From NCBI RefSeq assembly GCF_021155765.1, contig NC_060110.1, forward strand, positions 2,976,001-3,040,000: a stretch of DNA of 64,000 nucleotides, written 5' to 3'. Positions 1 to 13,400 of this stretch are shown here, in pieces. The position numbers were made by a program, and so were the translations under genes. Source of the DNA: Diprion similis (lineage: Eukaryota > Arthropoda > Insecta > Hymenoptera > Diprionidae). The notes beneath the pieces are model-generated. The model ran no database searches and was not told where the DNA came from. It was given only the letters and a program-made list of their open reading frames with translations. The first letter of the stretch is position 1. The number at the start of each line of letters is the position of its first letter.

Positions 1-3000
1 AGTAAGGCTAACCCCTTTGGATTTTTTGCGAAAAATTCGACGACTTTGAAAAGTGCTGCAATTCATTCTTTAGGGCACTATTCCGACGTAATTTTGCGAG
101 AGAAATCGATTGAGCGCAGTCCCAATACGCTGCGAGCAACGGATCAAAAGTTACAGCCAAAAAACTGCAGATTTTGATCGTCATTTCTCTGCTGTTGGTC
201 GCAAGCTTTTTTTAATGTGTTTTTTGAGTTCCTGGGGTCCCAATTAGCCAGGAAACGGTCATACAAATCAATTCGGAGACCGGAAATTTTCGGCTGCAAA
301 AAGCGCAAAAAAAGTAAGGCTAACCCCTTTGGATTTTTGGCGGAAATTTCGACGACTTTAAAAAGTGCTGCAATTGATTCTTCAGGGCACTATTCCGACG
401 TAATTTTGCGAGAGAAATCGATTGTGCGCAGTCCCAATACGCTGCGAGCAACGGATCGAAAGTTACAGCCAAAAAACTGCAGATTTTCATCGTCATTTCT
501 CTGCTGTCGGTTGGAAGCTTTTTTTAATGTGTTTTTTGAGTTCCTGGGGTCCCAATTAGCCAAGAAACGGTCTTACAAATCAATTCGGAGACCGGAAATT
601 TTCGGCTCCAAAAATCGCAAAAAAAGTAAGGCTAACCCCTTTGGATTTTTTGCGATAAATTCGACGACTTTGAAAAGTGCTGCAATTAATTCTTTAGGGC
701 ACTATTCCGACGTAATTTTGCGAGAGAAATCGATTGAGCGCAGTCCCAATACGCTGCGAGCAGCTGATCAAAAGTTACAGCCAAAAAACTGGAGATTTTC
801 ACCGTCATTTCTCTGCTGTTGGTCGCAAGCTTTTATTAATGTGTTTTTTGAGTTCCTGGGGTCCCAATTAGCCTAGAAACGGTCATACAAATCAATTCGG
901 AGACCGAAAATTTCCGTCTCCAGAAATTGCAAAAAAAAGTAAGGCTAACCCCTTTGGATTTTTTGCAAAAATTTCGACGACTTTGAAAAGTGCTGCAATT
1001 AATTCTCTAGGGCACTATTCCGACGTAATTCTGCGAGAGAAATCCATTGAGCGCAGTCCCAATACGCTGCGAGCAACGGATCAAAAGTTACAGCCAAAAA
1101 ACTGGAGATTTTCATCGTCATTTTTCTGCTGTTGGTCGCAAGCTTTTTTTGATGTGTTTTTTGAGTTCCTGGGGTCCCGATTAGCCAAGGAACGGTCATA
1201 CAAATCAATTCAGAGACCGGAAATTTTCGGCTCCAAAAATCGCAAAGAAAGTAAGGCTAACCCCTTTGGACTTTTGACGGAAATTTCGACGACTTTGGAA
1301 AGTGCTGCAATTAATTCTTTAGGGCACTATTTCGACGTAATTTTGCGAGAGAAATCGATTGAGCGCAGTCCCAATACGCTGCGAGCAACGGATCAAAAGT
1401 TACAGCCAAAAAACTGCAGATTTTGATCGTCATTTCTCTGCTGTTGGTCGCAAGCTTTTTTTAATGTGTTTTTTGAGTTCCTGGGGTCCCAATTAGCCAG
1501 AAAACGGTCATACAAATCAATTCGGAGACCGGAAATTTTCGGCTGCAAAAAGCGCAAAAAAAGTAAGGCTAACCCCTTTGGATTTTGGGCGGAAATTTCG
1601 ACGACTTTAAAAAGTGCTGCAATTGATTCTTTAGGGCACTGTTCCGACGTAATTTTGCGAGAGAAATCGATTGAGCGCAGTCCCAATACGCTGCGAGCAA
1701 CGGATCAAAAGTTACAGCCAAAAAACTGCAGATTTTCATCGTCATTTCTCTGCTGTTGGTTGCAAGCTTTTTTTAATGTGTTTTTTGAGTTCCTGGGGTC
1801 TCAATTAGCCTAGGTACGGTCATACAAATCAATTCGGAGACCGGAAATTTTCGGCTTCGAAATCGCAAAAAAAGTAAGGCTAACCCCTTTGGATTTTTTG
1901 CAAAAATTTCGACGACTTTGAAAAGTGCTGCAATTAATTCTTTAGGGGACTATTCCGACGTAATTCTGCGAGAGAAATCCATTGAGCGCAGTCCCAATAC
2001 GCTGCGAGCAACGGATCAAAAGTTACAGCTAAAAAACTGGAGATTTTCATCGTCATTTTTCTGCTGTTGGTCGCAAGCTTTTTTTAATGTGTTTTTTGAG
2101 TTCCTGGGGTTCCGATTAGCCAAGGAACGGTCATACAAATCAATTCAGAGACCGGAAATTTTCGGCTCCAAAAATCGCAAAAAAAGTAAGGCTAACCCCT
2201 TTGGATTTTTTGCGAAAAATTCGACGACTTTGAAAAGTGCTGCAATTAATTCTTTAGGGCACTATTCCGACGTAATTTTGCGAGAGAAATCGATTGAGCG
2301 CAGTCCCAATACGCTGCGAGCAACGGATCAAAAGTTACAGCCAAAAAACCGCAGATTTTGATCGTCATTTCTCTGCTGTTGGTCGCAAGCTTTTTTTAAT
2401 GTGTTTTTTGAGTTCCTGGGGTCCCAATTAGCCAGGAAACGGTCATACAAATCAATTCGGAGACCGGAAATTTTCGGCTGCAAAAAGCGCAAAAAAAGTA
2501 AGGCTAACCCCTTTGGATTTTTGGCGGAAATTTCGACGACTTCAAAAAGTGCTGCAATTGATTCTTTAGGGCACTATTCCGACGTAATTTTGCGAGAGAA
2601 ATCGATTGTGCGCAGTCCCAATACGCTGCGAGCAACGGATCGAAAGTTACAGGCAAAAAACTGCAGATTTTCATCGTCATTTCTCTGCTGTTGGTTGGAA
2701 GCTTTTTTTAATGTGTTTTTTGAGTTCCTGGGGTCCCAATTAGCCAAGAAACGGTCTTACAAATCAATTCGGAGACCGGAAATTTTCGGCTCCAAAAATC
2801 GCAAAAAAAGTAAGGCTAACCCCTTTGGATTTTTTGCGAAAAATTCGAAGACTTTGAAAAGTGCTGCAATTAATTCTTTAGGGCACTATTTCGACGTAAT
2901 TTTGCGAGAGAAATCGATTGAGCGCAGTCCCAATACGCTGCGAGCAACGGATCAAAAGTTACAGCCAAAAAACTGGAGATTTTCATCGTCATTTCTCTGC

Positions 3001-6000
3001 TGTTGGTCGCAAGCTTTTATTAATGTGTTTTTTGAGTTCCTGGGGTCCCAATTAGCCTAGAAACGGTCATACAAATCAATTCGGAGACCGAAAATTTCCG
3101 TCTCCAGAAATTGCAAAAAAAAGTAAGGCTAACCCCTTTGGATTTTTTGCGAAAAATTCGACGACTTTGAAAAGTGCTGCAATTAATTCTTTGGGGCACT
3201 ATTCCGACGTAATTCTGCGAGAGAAATCGATTAAGCGCAGTCCCAATACGCTGCGAGCAACGGATCAAAAGTTACAGCCAAAAAACTGGAGATTTTCATC
3301 GTCATTTCTCTGCTGTTGGTCGCAAGCTTTTATTAATGTGTTTTTTGAGTTCCTGGGGTCCCGATTAGCCAAGGAACGGTCATACAAATCAATTCGGAGA
3401 CCGGAAATTTTCGGCTCCAAAAATCGCAAAAAAAGTAAGGCTAACCCCTTTGGACTTTTGGCGGAAATTTCGACGACTTTGGAAAGTGCTGCAATTAATT
3501 CTTTAGGGCACTATTTCGACGTAATTTTGCGAGAGAAATCGATTGAGCGCAGTCCCAATACGCTGCGAGCAACGGATCAAAAGTTACAGCCAAAAAACTG
3601 CAGATTTTGATCGTCATTTCTCTGCTGTTGGTCGCAAGCTTTTTTTAATGTGTTTTTTGAGTTCCTGGGGTCCCAATTAGCCAGGAAACGGTCATACAAA
3701 TCAATTCGGAGACCGGAAATTTTCGGCTCCAAAAATCGCAAAAAAAGTAAGGCTAACCCCTTTGGATTTTTGGCGGAAATTTCGACGACTTTGAAAAGTG
3801 CTGCAATTGATTCTTTAGGGCACTGTTTCGACGTAATTTTGCGAGAGAAATCCATTGAGCGCAGTCCCAATACGCTGCGAGCAACGGATCAAAAGTTACA
3901 GCCAAAAAACTGGAGATTTTCATCGTCATTTCTCTGCTGTTGGTTGGAAGCTTTTTTTAATGTGTTTTTTGAGTTCCTGGGGTCCCAATTAGCCAAGAAA
4001 CGGTCTTACAAATCAATTCGGAGACCGGAAATTTTCGGCTCCAAAAATCGCAAAAAAAGTAAGGCTAACCCCTTTGGATTTTTTGCGAAAAATTCGAAGA
4101 CTTTGAAAAGTGCTGCAATTAATTCTTTAAGGCACTATTTCGACGTAATTTTGCGAGAGAAATCGATTGAGCGCAGTCCCAATACGCTGCGAGCAACGGA
4201 TCAAAAGTTACAGCCAAAAAACTGGAGATTTTCATCGTCATTTCTCTGCTGTTGGTCGCAAGCTTTTATTAATGTGTTTTTTGAGTTCCTGGGGTCCCAA
4301 TTAGCCTAGAAACGGTCATACAAATCAATTCGGAGACCGAAAATTTCCGTCTCCAGAAATTGCAAAAAAAAGTAAGGCTAACCCCTTTGGATTTTTTGCG
4401 AAAAATTCGACGACTTTGAAAAGTGCTGCAATTAATTCTTCGGGGCACTATTCCGACGTAATTCTGCGAGAGAAATCGATTAAGCGCAGTCCCAATACGC
4501 TGCGAGCAACGGATCAAAAGTTACAGCCAAAAAACTGGAGATTTTCATCGTCATTTCTCTGCTGTTGGTCGCAAGCTTTTTTTAATGTGTTTTTTGAGTT
4601 CCTGGGGTCCCGATTAGCCAAGGAACGGTCATACAAATCAATTCGGAGACCGGAAATTTTCGGCTCCAAAAATCGCAAAAAAAGTAAGGCTAACCCCTTT
4701 GGACTTTTGGCGGAAATTTCGACGACTTTGGAAAGTGCTGCAATTAATTCTTTAGGGCACTATTTCGACGTAATTTTGCGAGAGAAATCGATTGAGCGCA
4801 GTCCCAATACGCTGCGAGCAACGGATCAAAAGTTACAGCCAAAAAACTGCAGATTTTGATCGTCATTTCTCTGCTGTTGGTCGCAAGCTTTTTTTAATGT
4901 GTTTTTTGAGTTCCTGGGGTCCCAATTAGCCAGGAAACGGTCATACAAATCAATTCGGAGACCGGAAATTTTCGGCTCCAAAAATCGCAAAAAAAGTAAG
5001 GCTAACCCCTTTGGATTTTTGGCGGAAATTTCGACGACTTTGAAAAGTGCTGCAATTGATTCTTTAGGGCACTGTTTCGACGTAATTTTGCGAGAGAAAT
5101 CCATTGAGCGCAGTCCCAATACGCTGCGAGCAACGGATCAAAAGTTACAGCCAAAAAACTGGAGATTTTCATCGTCATTTTTCTGCTGTTGGTCGCAAGC
5201 TTTTTTTAATGTGTTTTTTGAGTTCCTGGGGTCCCGATTAGCCATGGAACGGTCATACAAATCAATTCAGAGACCGGAAATTTTCGGCTCCAAAAATCGC
5301 AAAAAAAGTAAGGCTAACCCCTTTGGATTTTTTGCGAAAAATTCGACGACTTTGAAAAGTGCTGCAATTAATTCTTTAGGGCACTATTCCGACGTAATTT
5401 TGCGAGAGAAATCGATTGAGCGCAGTCCCAATACGCTGCGAGCAACGGATCAAAAGTTACAGCCAAAAAACCGCAGATTTTGATCGTCATTTCTCTGCTG
5501 TTGGTCGCAAGCTTTTTTCAATGTGTTTTTTGAGTTCCTGGGGTCCCAATTAGCCAGGAAACGGTCATACCAATCAATTCGGAGACCGGAAATTTTCGGC
5601 TGCAAAAAGCGCAAAAAAAGTAAGGCTAACCCCTTTGGATTTTTGGCGGAAATTTCGACGACTTTAAAAAGTGCTGCAATTGATTCTTTAGGGCACTATT
5701 CCGACGTAATTTTGCGAGAGAAATCGATTGTGCGCAGTCCCAATACGCTGCGAGCAACGGATCGAAAGTTACAGCCAAAAAACTGCAGATTTTCATCGTC
5801 ATTTCTCTGCTGTCGGTTGGAAGCTTTTTTTAATGTGTTTTTTGAGTTCCTGGGGTCCCAATTAGCCAAGAAACGGTCTTACAAATCAATTCGGAGACCG
5901 GAAATTTTCGGCTCCAAAAATCGCAAAAAAAGTAAGGCTAACCCCTTTGGATTTTTTGCGATAAATTCGACGACTTTGAAAAGTGCTGCAATTAATTCTT

Positions 6001-7419
6001 TAGGGCACTATTCCGACGTAATTTTGCGAGAGAAATCGATTGAGCGCAGTCCCAATACGCTGCGAGCAACGGATCAAAAGTTACAGCCAAAAAACTGGAG
6101 ATTTTCATCGTCATTTCTCTGCTGTTGGTCGCAAGCTTTTTTTAATGTGTTTTTTGAGTTCCTGGGGTCCCAATTAGCCTAGAAACGGTCATACAAATCA
6201 ATTCGGAGACCGAAAATTTCCGTCTCCAGAAATTGCAAAAAAAAGTAAGGCTAACCCCTTTGGATTTTTTGCGAAAAATTCGACGACTTGGAAAAGTGCT
6301 GCAATTAATTCTTTAGGGCGCTATTCCGACGTAATTCTGCGAGAGAAATCGATTAAGCGCAGTCCCAATACGCTGCGAGCAACGGATCGAAAGTTACAGC
6401 CAAAAAACTGCAGATTTTCATCGTCATTTCTCTGCTGTTGGTTGGAAGCTTTTTTTAATGTGTTTTTTGAGTTCCTGGGGTCCCAATTAGCCAAGAAACG
6501 GTCTTACAAATCAATTCGGAGACCGGAAATTTTCGGCTCCAAAAATCGCAAAAAAAGTAAGGCTAACCCCTTTGGATTTTTTGCGAAAAATTCGACGACT
6601 TTGAAAAGTGCTGCAATTAATTCTTCAGGGCACTATTCCGACGTAATTTTGCGAGAGTAATCGATTGAGCGCAGTCCCAATACGCTGCGAGCAGCTGATC
6701 AGAAGTTACAGCCAAAAAACTGGAGATTTTCATCGTCATTTCTCTGCTGTTGGTCGCAAGCTTTTATTAATGTGTTTTTTGAGTTCCTGGGGTCCCAATT
6801 AGCCTAGAAACGGTCATACAAATCAATTCGGAGACCGAAAATTTCCGTCTCCAGAAATTGCAAAAAAAGTAAGGCTAACCCCTTTGGATTTTTTGCGAAA
6901 AATTCGACGACTTTGAAAAGTGCTGCAATTAATTCTTTAGGGCACTATTCCGACGTAATTTTGCGAGAGAAATCGATTGAGCGCAGTCCCAATACGCTGC
7001 GAGCAACGGATCAAAAGTTACAGCCAAAAAACTGGAGATTTTCATCGTCATTTCTCTGCTGTTGGTCGCAAGCTTTTTTTAATGTGTTTTTCGAGTTCCT
7101 GGGGTCCCAATTAGCCTAGGTACGGTCATACAAATCAATTCGGAGACCGGAAATTTTCGGCTCCAAAAATCGCAAAAAAAAAGTAAGGCTAACCCCTTTG
7201 GATTTTTTGCGAAAAATTCGACGACTTTGAAAAGTGCTGCAATTAATTCTTTAGGGCACTATTCCGACGTAATTTTGCGAGAGAAATCGATTGAGCGCAG
7301 TCCCAATACGCTGCGAGCAGCTGATCAAAAGTTACAGCCAAAAAACAGGAGATTTTCACCGTCATTTCTCTGCTGTTGGTCGCAAGCTTTTATTAATGTG
7401 TTTTTTGAGTTCCTGGGGT

Positions 7420-10400
7420 CCCAATTAGCCTAGAAACGGTCATACAAATCAATTCGGAGACCGAAAATTTCCGTCTCCAGAAATTGCAAAAAAAAGTAAG
7501 GCTAACCCCTTTGGATTTTTTGCGAAAAATTCGACGACTTTGAAAAGTGCTGCAATTAATTCTTTAGGGCACTATTCCGACGTAATTCTGCGAGAGAAAT
7601 CGATTAAGCGCAGTCCCAATACGCTGCGAGCAACGGATCAAAAGTTACAGCCAAAAAACTGGAGATTTTCATCGTCATTTCTCTGCTGTTGGTCGCAAGC
7701 TTTTATTAATGTGTTTTTTGAGTTCCTGGGGTCCCAATTAGCCTAGAAACGGTCATACAAATCAATTCGGAGACCGAAAATTTCCGTCTCCAGAAATTGC
7801 AAAAAAAAGTAAGGCTAACCCCTTTGGATTTTTTGCGAAAAATTCGACGACTTTGAAAAGTGCTGCAATTAATTCTTTGGGGCACTATTCCGACGTAATT
7901 CTGCGAGAGAAATCGATTAAGCGCAGTCCCAATACGCTGCGAGCAACGGATCAAAAGTTACAGCCAAAAAACTGGAGATTTTCATCGTCATTTCTCTGCT
8001 GTTGGTCGCAAGCTTTTTTTAATGTGTTTTTTGAGTTCCTGGGGTCCCGATTAGCCAAGGAACGGTCATACAAATCAATTCGGAGACCGGAAATTTTCGG
8101 CTCCAAAAATCGCAAAAAAAGTAAGGCTAACCCCTTTGGATTTTTGGCGGAAATTTCGACGACTTTGAAAAGTGCTGCAATTGATTCTTTAGGGCACTGT
8201 TTCGACGTAATTTTGCGAGAGAAATCCATTGAGCGCAGTCCCAATACGCTGCGAGCAACGGATCAAAAGTTACAGCCAAAAAACTGGAGATTTTCATCGT
8301 CATTTTTCTGCTGTTGGTCGCAAGCTTTTTTTAATGTGTTTTTTGAGTTCCTGGGGTCCCGATTAGCCATGGAACGGTCATACAAATCAATTCAGAGACC
8401 GGAAATTTTCGGCTCCAAAAATCGCAAAAAAAGTAAGGCTAACCCCTTTGGATTTTTTGCGAAAAATTCGACGACTTTGAAAAGTGCTGCAATTAATTCT
8501 TTAGGGCACTATTCCGACGTAATTTTGCGAGAGAAATCGATTGAGCGCAGTCCCAATACGCTGCGAGCAACGGATCAAAAGTTACAGCCAAAAAACCGCA
8601 GATTTTGATCGTCATTTCTCTGCTGTTGGTCGCAAGCTTTTTTCAATGTGTTTTTTGAGTTCCTGGGGTCCCAATTAGCCAGGAAACGGTCATACCAATC
8701 AATTCGGAGACCGGAAATTTTCGGCTGCAAAAAGCGCAAAAAAAGTAAGGCTAACCCCTTTGGATTTTTGGCGGAAATTTCGACGACTTTAAAAAGTGCT
8801 GCAATTGATTCTTTAGGGCACTATTCCGACGTAATTTTGCGAGAGAAATCGATTGTGCGCAGTCCCAATACGCTGCGAGCAACGGATCGAAAGTTACAGC
8901 CAAAAAACTGCAGATTTTCATCGTCATTTCTCTGCTGTCGGTTGGAAGCTTTTTTTAATGTGTTTTTTGAGTTCCTGGGGTCCCAATTAGCCAAGAAACG
9001 GTCTTACAAATCAATTCGGAGACCGGAAATTTTCGGCTCCAAAAATCGCAAAAAAAGTAAGGCTAACCCCTTTGGATTTTTTGCGATAAATTCGACGACT
9101 TTGAAAAGTGCTGCAATTAATTCTTTAGGGCACTATTCCGACGTAATTTTGCGAGAGAAATCGATTGAGCGCAGTCCCAATACGCTGCGAGCAACGGATC
9201 AAAAGTTACAGCCAAAAAACTGGAGATTTTCATCGTCATTTCTCTGCTGTTGGTCGCAAGCTTTTTTTAATGTGTTTTTTGAGTTCCTGGGGTCCCAATT
9301 AGCCTAGAAACGGTCATACAAATCAATTCGGAGACCGAAAATTTCCGTCTCCAGAAATTGCAAAAAAAAGTAAGGCTAACCCCTTTGGATTTTTTGCGAA
9401 AAATTCGACGACTTGGAAAAGTGCTGCAATTAATTCTTTAGGGCGCTATTCCGACGTAATTCTGCGAGAGAAATCGATTAAGCGCAGTCCCAATACGCTG
9501 CGAGCAACGGATCGAAAGTTACAGCCAAAAAACTGCAGATTTTCATCGTCATTTCTCTGCTGTTGGTTGGAAGCTTTTTTTAATGTGTTTTTTGAGTTCC
9601 TGGGGTCCCAATTAGCCAAGAAACGGTCTTACAAATCAATTCGGAGACCGGAAATTTTCGGCTCCAAAAATCGCAAAAAAAGTAAGGCTAACCCCTTTGG
9701 ATTTTTTGCGAAAAATTCGACGACTTTGAAAAGTGCTGCAATTAATTCTTCAGGGCACTATTCCGACGTAATTTTGCGAGAGTAATCGATTGAGCGCAGT
9801 CCCAATACGCTGCGAGCAGCTGATCAGAAGTTACAGCCAAAAAACTGGAGATTTTCATCGTCATTTCTCTGCTGTTGGTCGCAAGCTTTTATTAATGTGT
9901 TTTTTGAGTTCCTGGGGTCCCAATTAGCCTAGAAACGGTCATACAAATCAATTCGGAGACCGAAAATTTCCGTCTCCAGAAATTGCAAAAAAAGTAAGGC
10001 TAACCCCTTTGGATTTTTTGCGAAAAATTCGACGACTTTGAAAAGTGCTGCAATTAATTCTTTAGGGCACTATTCCGACGTAATTTTGCGAGAGAAATCG
10101 ATTGAGCGCAGTCCCAATACGCTGCGAGCAACGGATCAAAAGTTACAGCCAAAAAACTGGAGATTTTCATCGTCATTTCTCTGCTGTTGGTCGCAAGCTT
10201 TTTTTAATGTGTTTTTCGAGTTCCTGGGGTCCCAATTAGCCTAGGTACGGTCATACAAATCAATTCGGAGACCGGAAATTTTCGGCTCCAAAAATCGCAA
10301 AAAAAAAGTAAGGCTAACCCCTTTGGATTTTTTGCGAAAAATTCGACGACTTTGAAAAGTGCTGCAATTAATTCTTTAGGGCACTATTCCGACGTAATTT

Positions 10401-13400
10401 TGCGAGAGAAATCGATTGAGCGCAGTCCCAATACGCTGCGAGCAACGGATCAAAAGTTACAGCCAAAAAACTGCAGATTTTGATCGTCATTTCTCTGCTG
10501 TTGGTCGCAAGCTTTTTTTAATGTGTTTTTTGAGTTCCTGGGGTCCCAATTAGCCAGGAAACGGTCATACAAATCAATTCGGAGACCGGAAATTTTCGGC
10601 TCCAAAAATCGCAAAAAAAGTAAGGCTAACCCCTTTGGATTTTTGGCGGAAATTTCGACGACTTTGAAAAGTGCTGCAATTGATTCTTTAGGGCACTGTT
10701 TCGACGTAATTTTGCGAGAGAAATCCATTGAGCGCAGTCCCAATACGCTGCGAGCAACGGATCAAAAGTTACAGCCAAAAAACTGGAGATTTTCATCGTC
10801 ATTTTTCTGCTGTTGGTCGCAAGCTTTTTTTAATGTGTTTTTTGAGTTCCTGGGGTCCCGATTAGCCATGGAACGGTCATACAAATCAATTCAGAGACCG
10901 GAAATTTTCGGCTCCAAAAATCGCAAAAAAAGTAAGGCTAACCCCTTTGGATTTTTTGCGAAAAATTCGACGACTTTGAAAAGTGCTGCAATTAATTCTT
11001 TAGGGCACTATTCCGACGTAATTTTGCGAGAGAAATCGATTGAGCGCAGTCCCAATACGCTGCGAGCAACGGATCAAAAGTTACAGCCAAAAAACCGCAG
11101 ATTTTGATCGTCATTTCTCTGCTGTTGGTCGCAAGCTTTTTTCAATGTGTTTTTTGAGTTCCTGGGGTCCCAATTAGCCAGGAAACGGTCATACCAATCA
11201 ATTCGGAGACCGGAAATTTTCGGCTGCAAAAAGCGCAAAAAAAGTAAGGCTAACCCCTTTGGATTTTTGGCGGAAATTTCGACGACTTTAAAAAGTGCTG
11301 CAATTGATTCTTTAGGGCACTATTCCGACGTAATTTTGCGAGAGAAATCGATTGTGCGCAGTCCCAATACGCTGCGAGCAACGGATCGAAAGTTACAGCC
11401 AAAAAACTGCAGATTTTCATCGTCATTTCTCTGCTGTCGGTTGGAAGCTTTTTTTAATGTGTTTTTTGAGTTCCTGGGGTCCCAATTAGCCAAGAAACGG
11501 TCTTACAAATCAATTCGGAGACCGGAAATTTTCGGCTCCAAAAATCGCAAAAAAAGTAAGGCTAACCCCTTTGGATTTTTTGCGATAAATTCGACGACTT
11601 TGAAAAGTGCTGCAATTAATTCTTTAGGGCACTATTCCGACGTAATTTTGCGAGAGAAATCGATTGAGCGCAGTCCCAATACGCTGCGAGCAACGGATCA
11701 AAAGTTACAGCCAAAAAACTGGAGATTTTCATCGTCATTTCTCTGCTGTTGGTCGCAAGCTTTTTTTAATGTGTTTTTTGAGTTCCTGGGGTCCCAATTA
11801 GCCTAGAAACGGTCATACAAATCAATTCGGAGACCGAAAATTTCCGTCTCCAGAAATTGCAAAAAAAAGTAAGGCTAACCCCTTTGGATTTTTTGCGAAA
11901 AATTCGACGACTTGGAAAAGTGCTGCAATTAATTCTTTAGGGCGCTATTCCGACGTAATTCTGCGAGAGAAATCGATTAAGCGCAGTCCCAATACGCTGC
12001 GAGCAACGGATCGAAAGTTACAGCCAAAAAACTGCAGATTTTCATCGTCATTTCTCTGCTGTTGGTTGGAAGCTTTTTTTAATGTGTTTTTTGAGTTCCT
12101 GGGGTCCCAATTAGCCAAGAAACGGTCTTACAAATCAATTCGGAGACCGGAAATTTTCGGCTCCAAAAATCGCAAAAAAAGTAAGGCTAACCCCTTTGGA
12201 TTTTTTGCGAAAAATTCGACGACTTTGAAAAGTGCTGCAATTAATTCTTCAGGGCACTATTCCGACGTAATTTTGCGAGAGTAATCGATTGAGCGCAGTC
12301 CCAATACGCTGCGAGCAGCTGATCAGAAGTTACAGCCAAAAAACTGGAGATTTTCATCGTCATTTCTCTGCTGTTGGTCGCAAGCTTTTATTAATGTGTT
12401 TTTTGAGTTCCTGGGGTCCCAATTAGCCTAGAAACGGTCATACAAATCAATTCGGAGACCGAAAATTTCCGTCTCCAGAAATTGCAAAAAAAGTAAGGCT
12501 AACCCCTTTGGATTTTTTGCGAAAAATTCGACGACTTTGAAAAGTGCTGCAATTAATTCTTTAGGGCACTATTCCGACGTAATTTTGCGAGAGAAATCGA
12601 TTGAGCGCAGTCCCAATACGCTGCGAGCAGCTGATCAAAAGTTACAGCCAAAAAACAGGAGATTTTCACCGTCATTTCTCTGCTGTTGGTCGCAAGCTTT
12701 TATTAATGTGTTTTTTGAGTTCCTGGGGTCCCAATTAGCCTAGAAACGGTCATACAAATCAATTCGGAGACCGAAAATTTCCGTCTCCAGAAATTGCAAA
12801 AAAAAGTAAGGCTAACCCCTTTGGATTTTTTGCGAAAAATTCGACGACTTTGAAAAGTGCTGCAATTAATTCTTCGGGGCACTATTCCGACGTAATTCTG
12901 CGAGAGAAATCGATTAAGCGCAGTCCCAATACGCTGCGAGCAACGGATCAAAAGTTACAGCCAAAAAACTGGAGATTTTCATCGTCATTTCTCTGCTGTT
13001 GGTCGCAAGCTTTTTTTAATGTGTTTTTTGAGTTCCTGGGGTCCCGATTAGCCAAGGAACGGTCATACAAATCAATTCGGAGACCGGAAATTTTCGGCTC
13101 CAAAAATCGCAAAAAAAGTAAGGCTAACCCCTTTGGACTTTTGGCGGAAATTTCGACGACTTTGGAAAGTGCTGCAATTAATTCTTTAGGGCACTATTTC
13201 GACGTAATTTTGCGAGAGAAATCGATTGAGCGCAGTCCCAATACGCTGCGAGCAACGGATCAAAAGTTACAGCCAAAAAACTGCAGATTTTGATCGTCAT
13301 TTCTCTGCTGTTGGTCGCAAGCTTTTTTTAATGTGTTTTTTGAGTTCCTGGGGTCCCAATTAGCCAGGAAACGGTCATACAAATCAATTCGGAGACCGGA

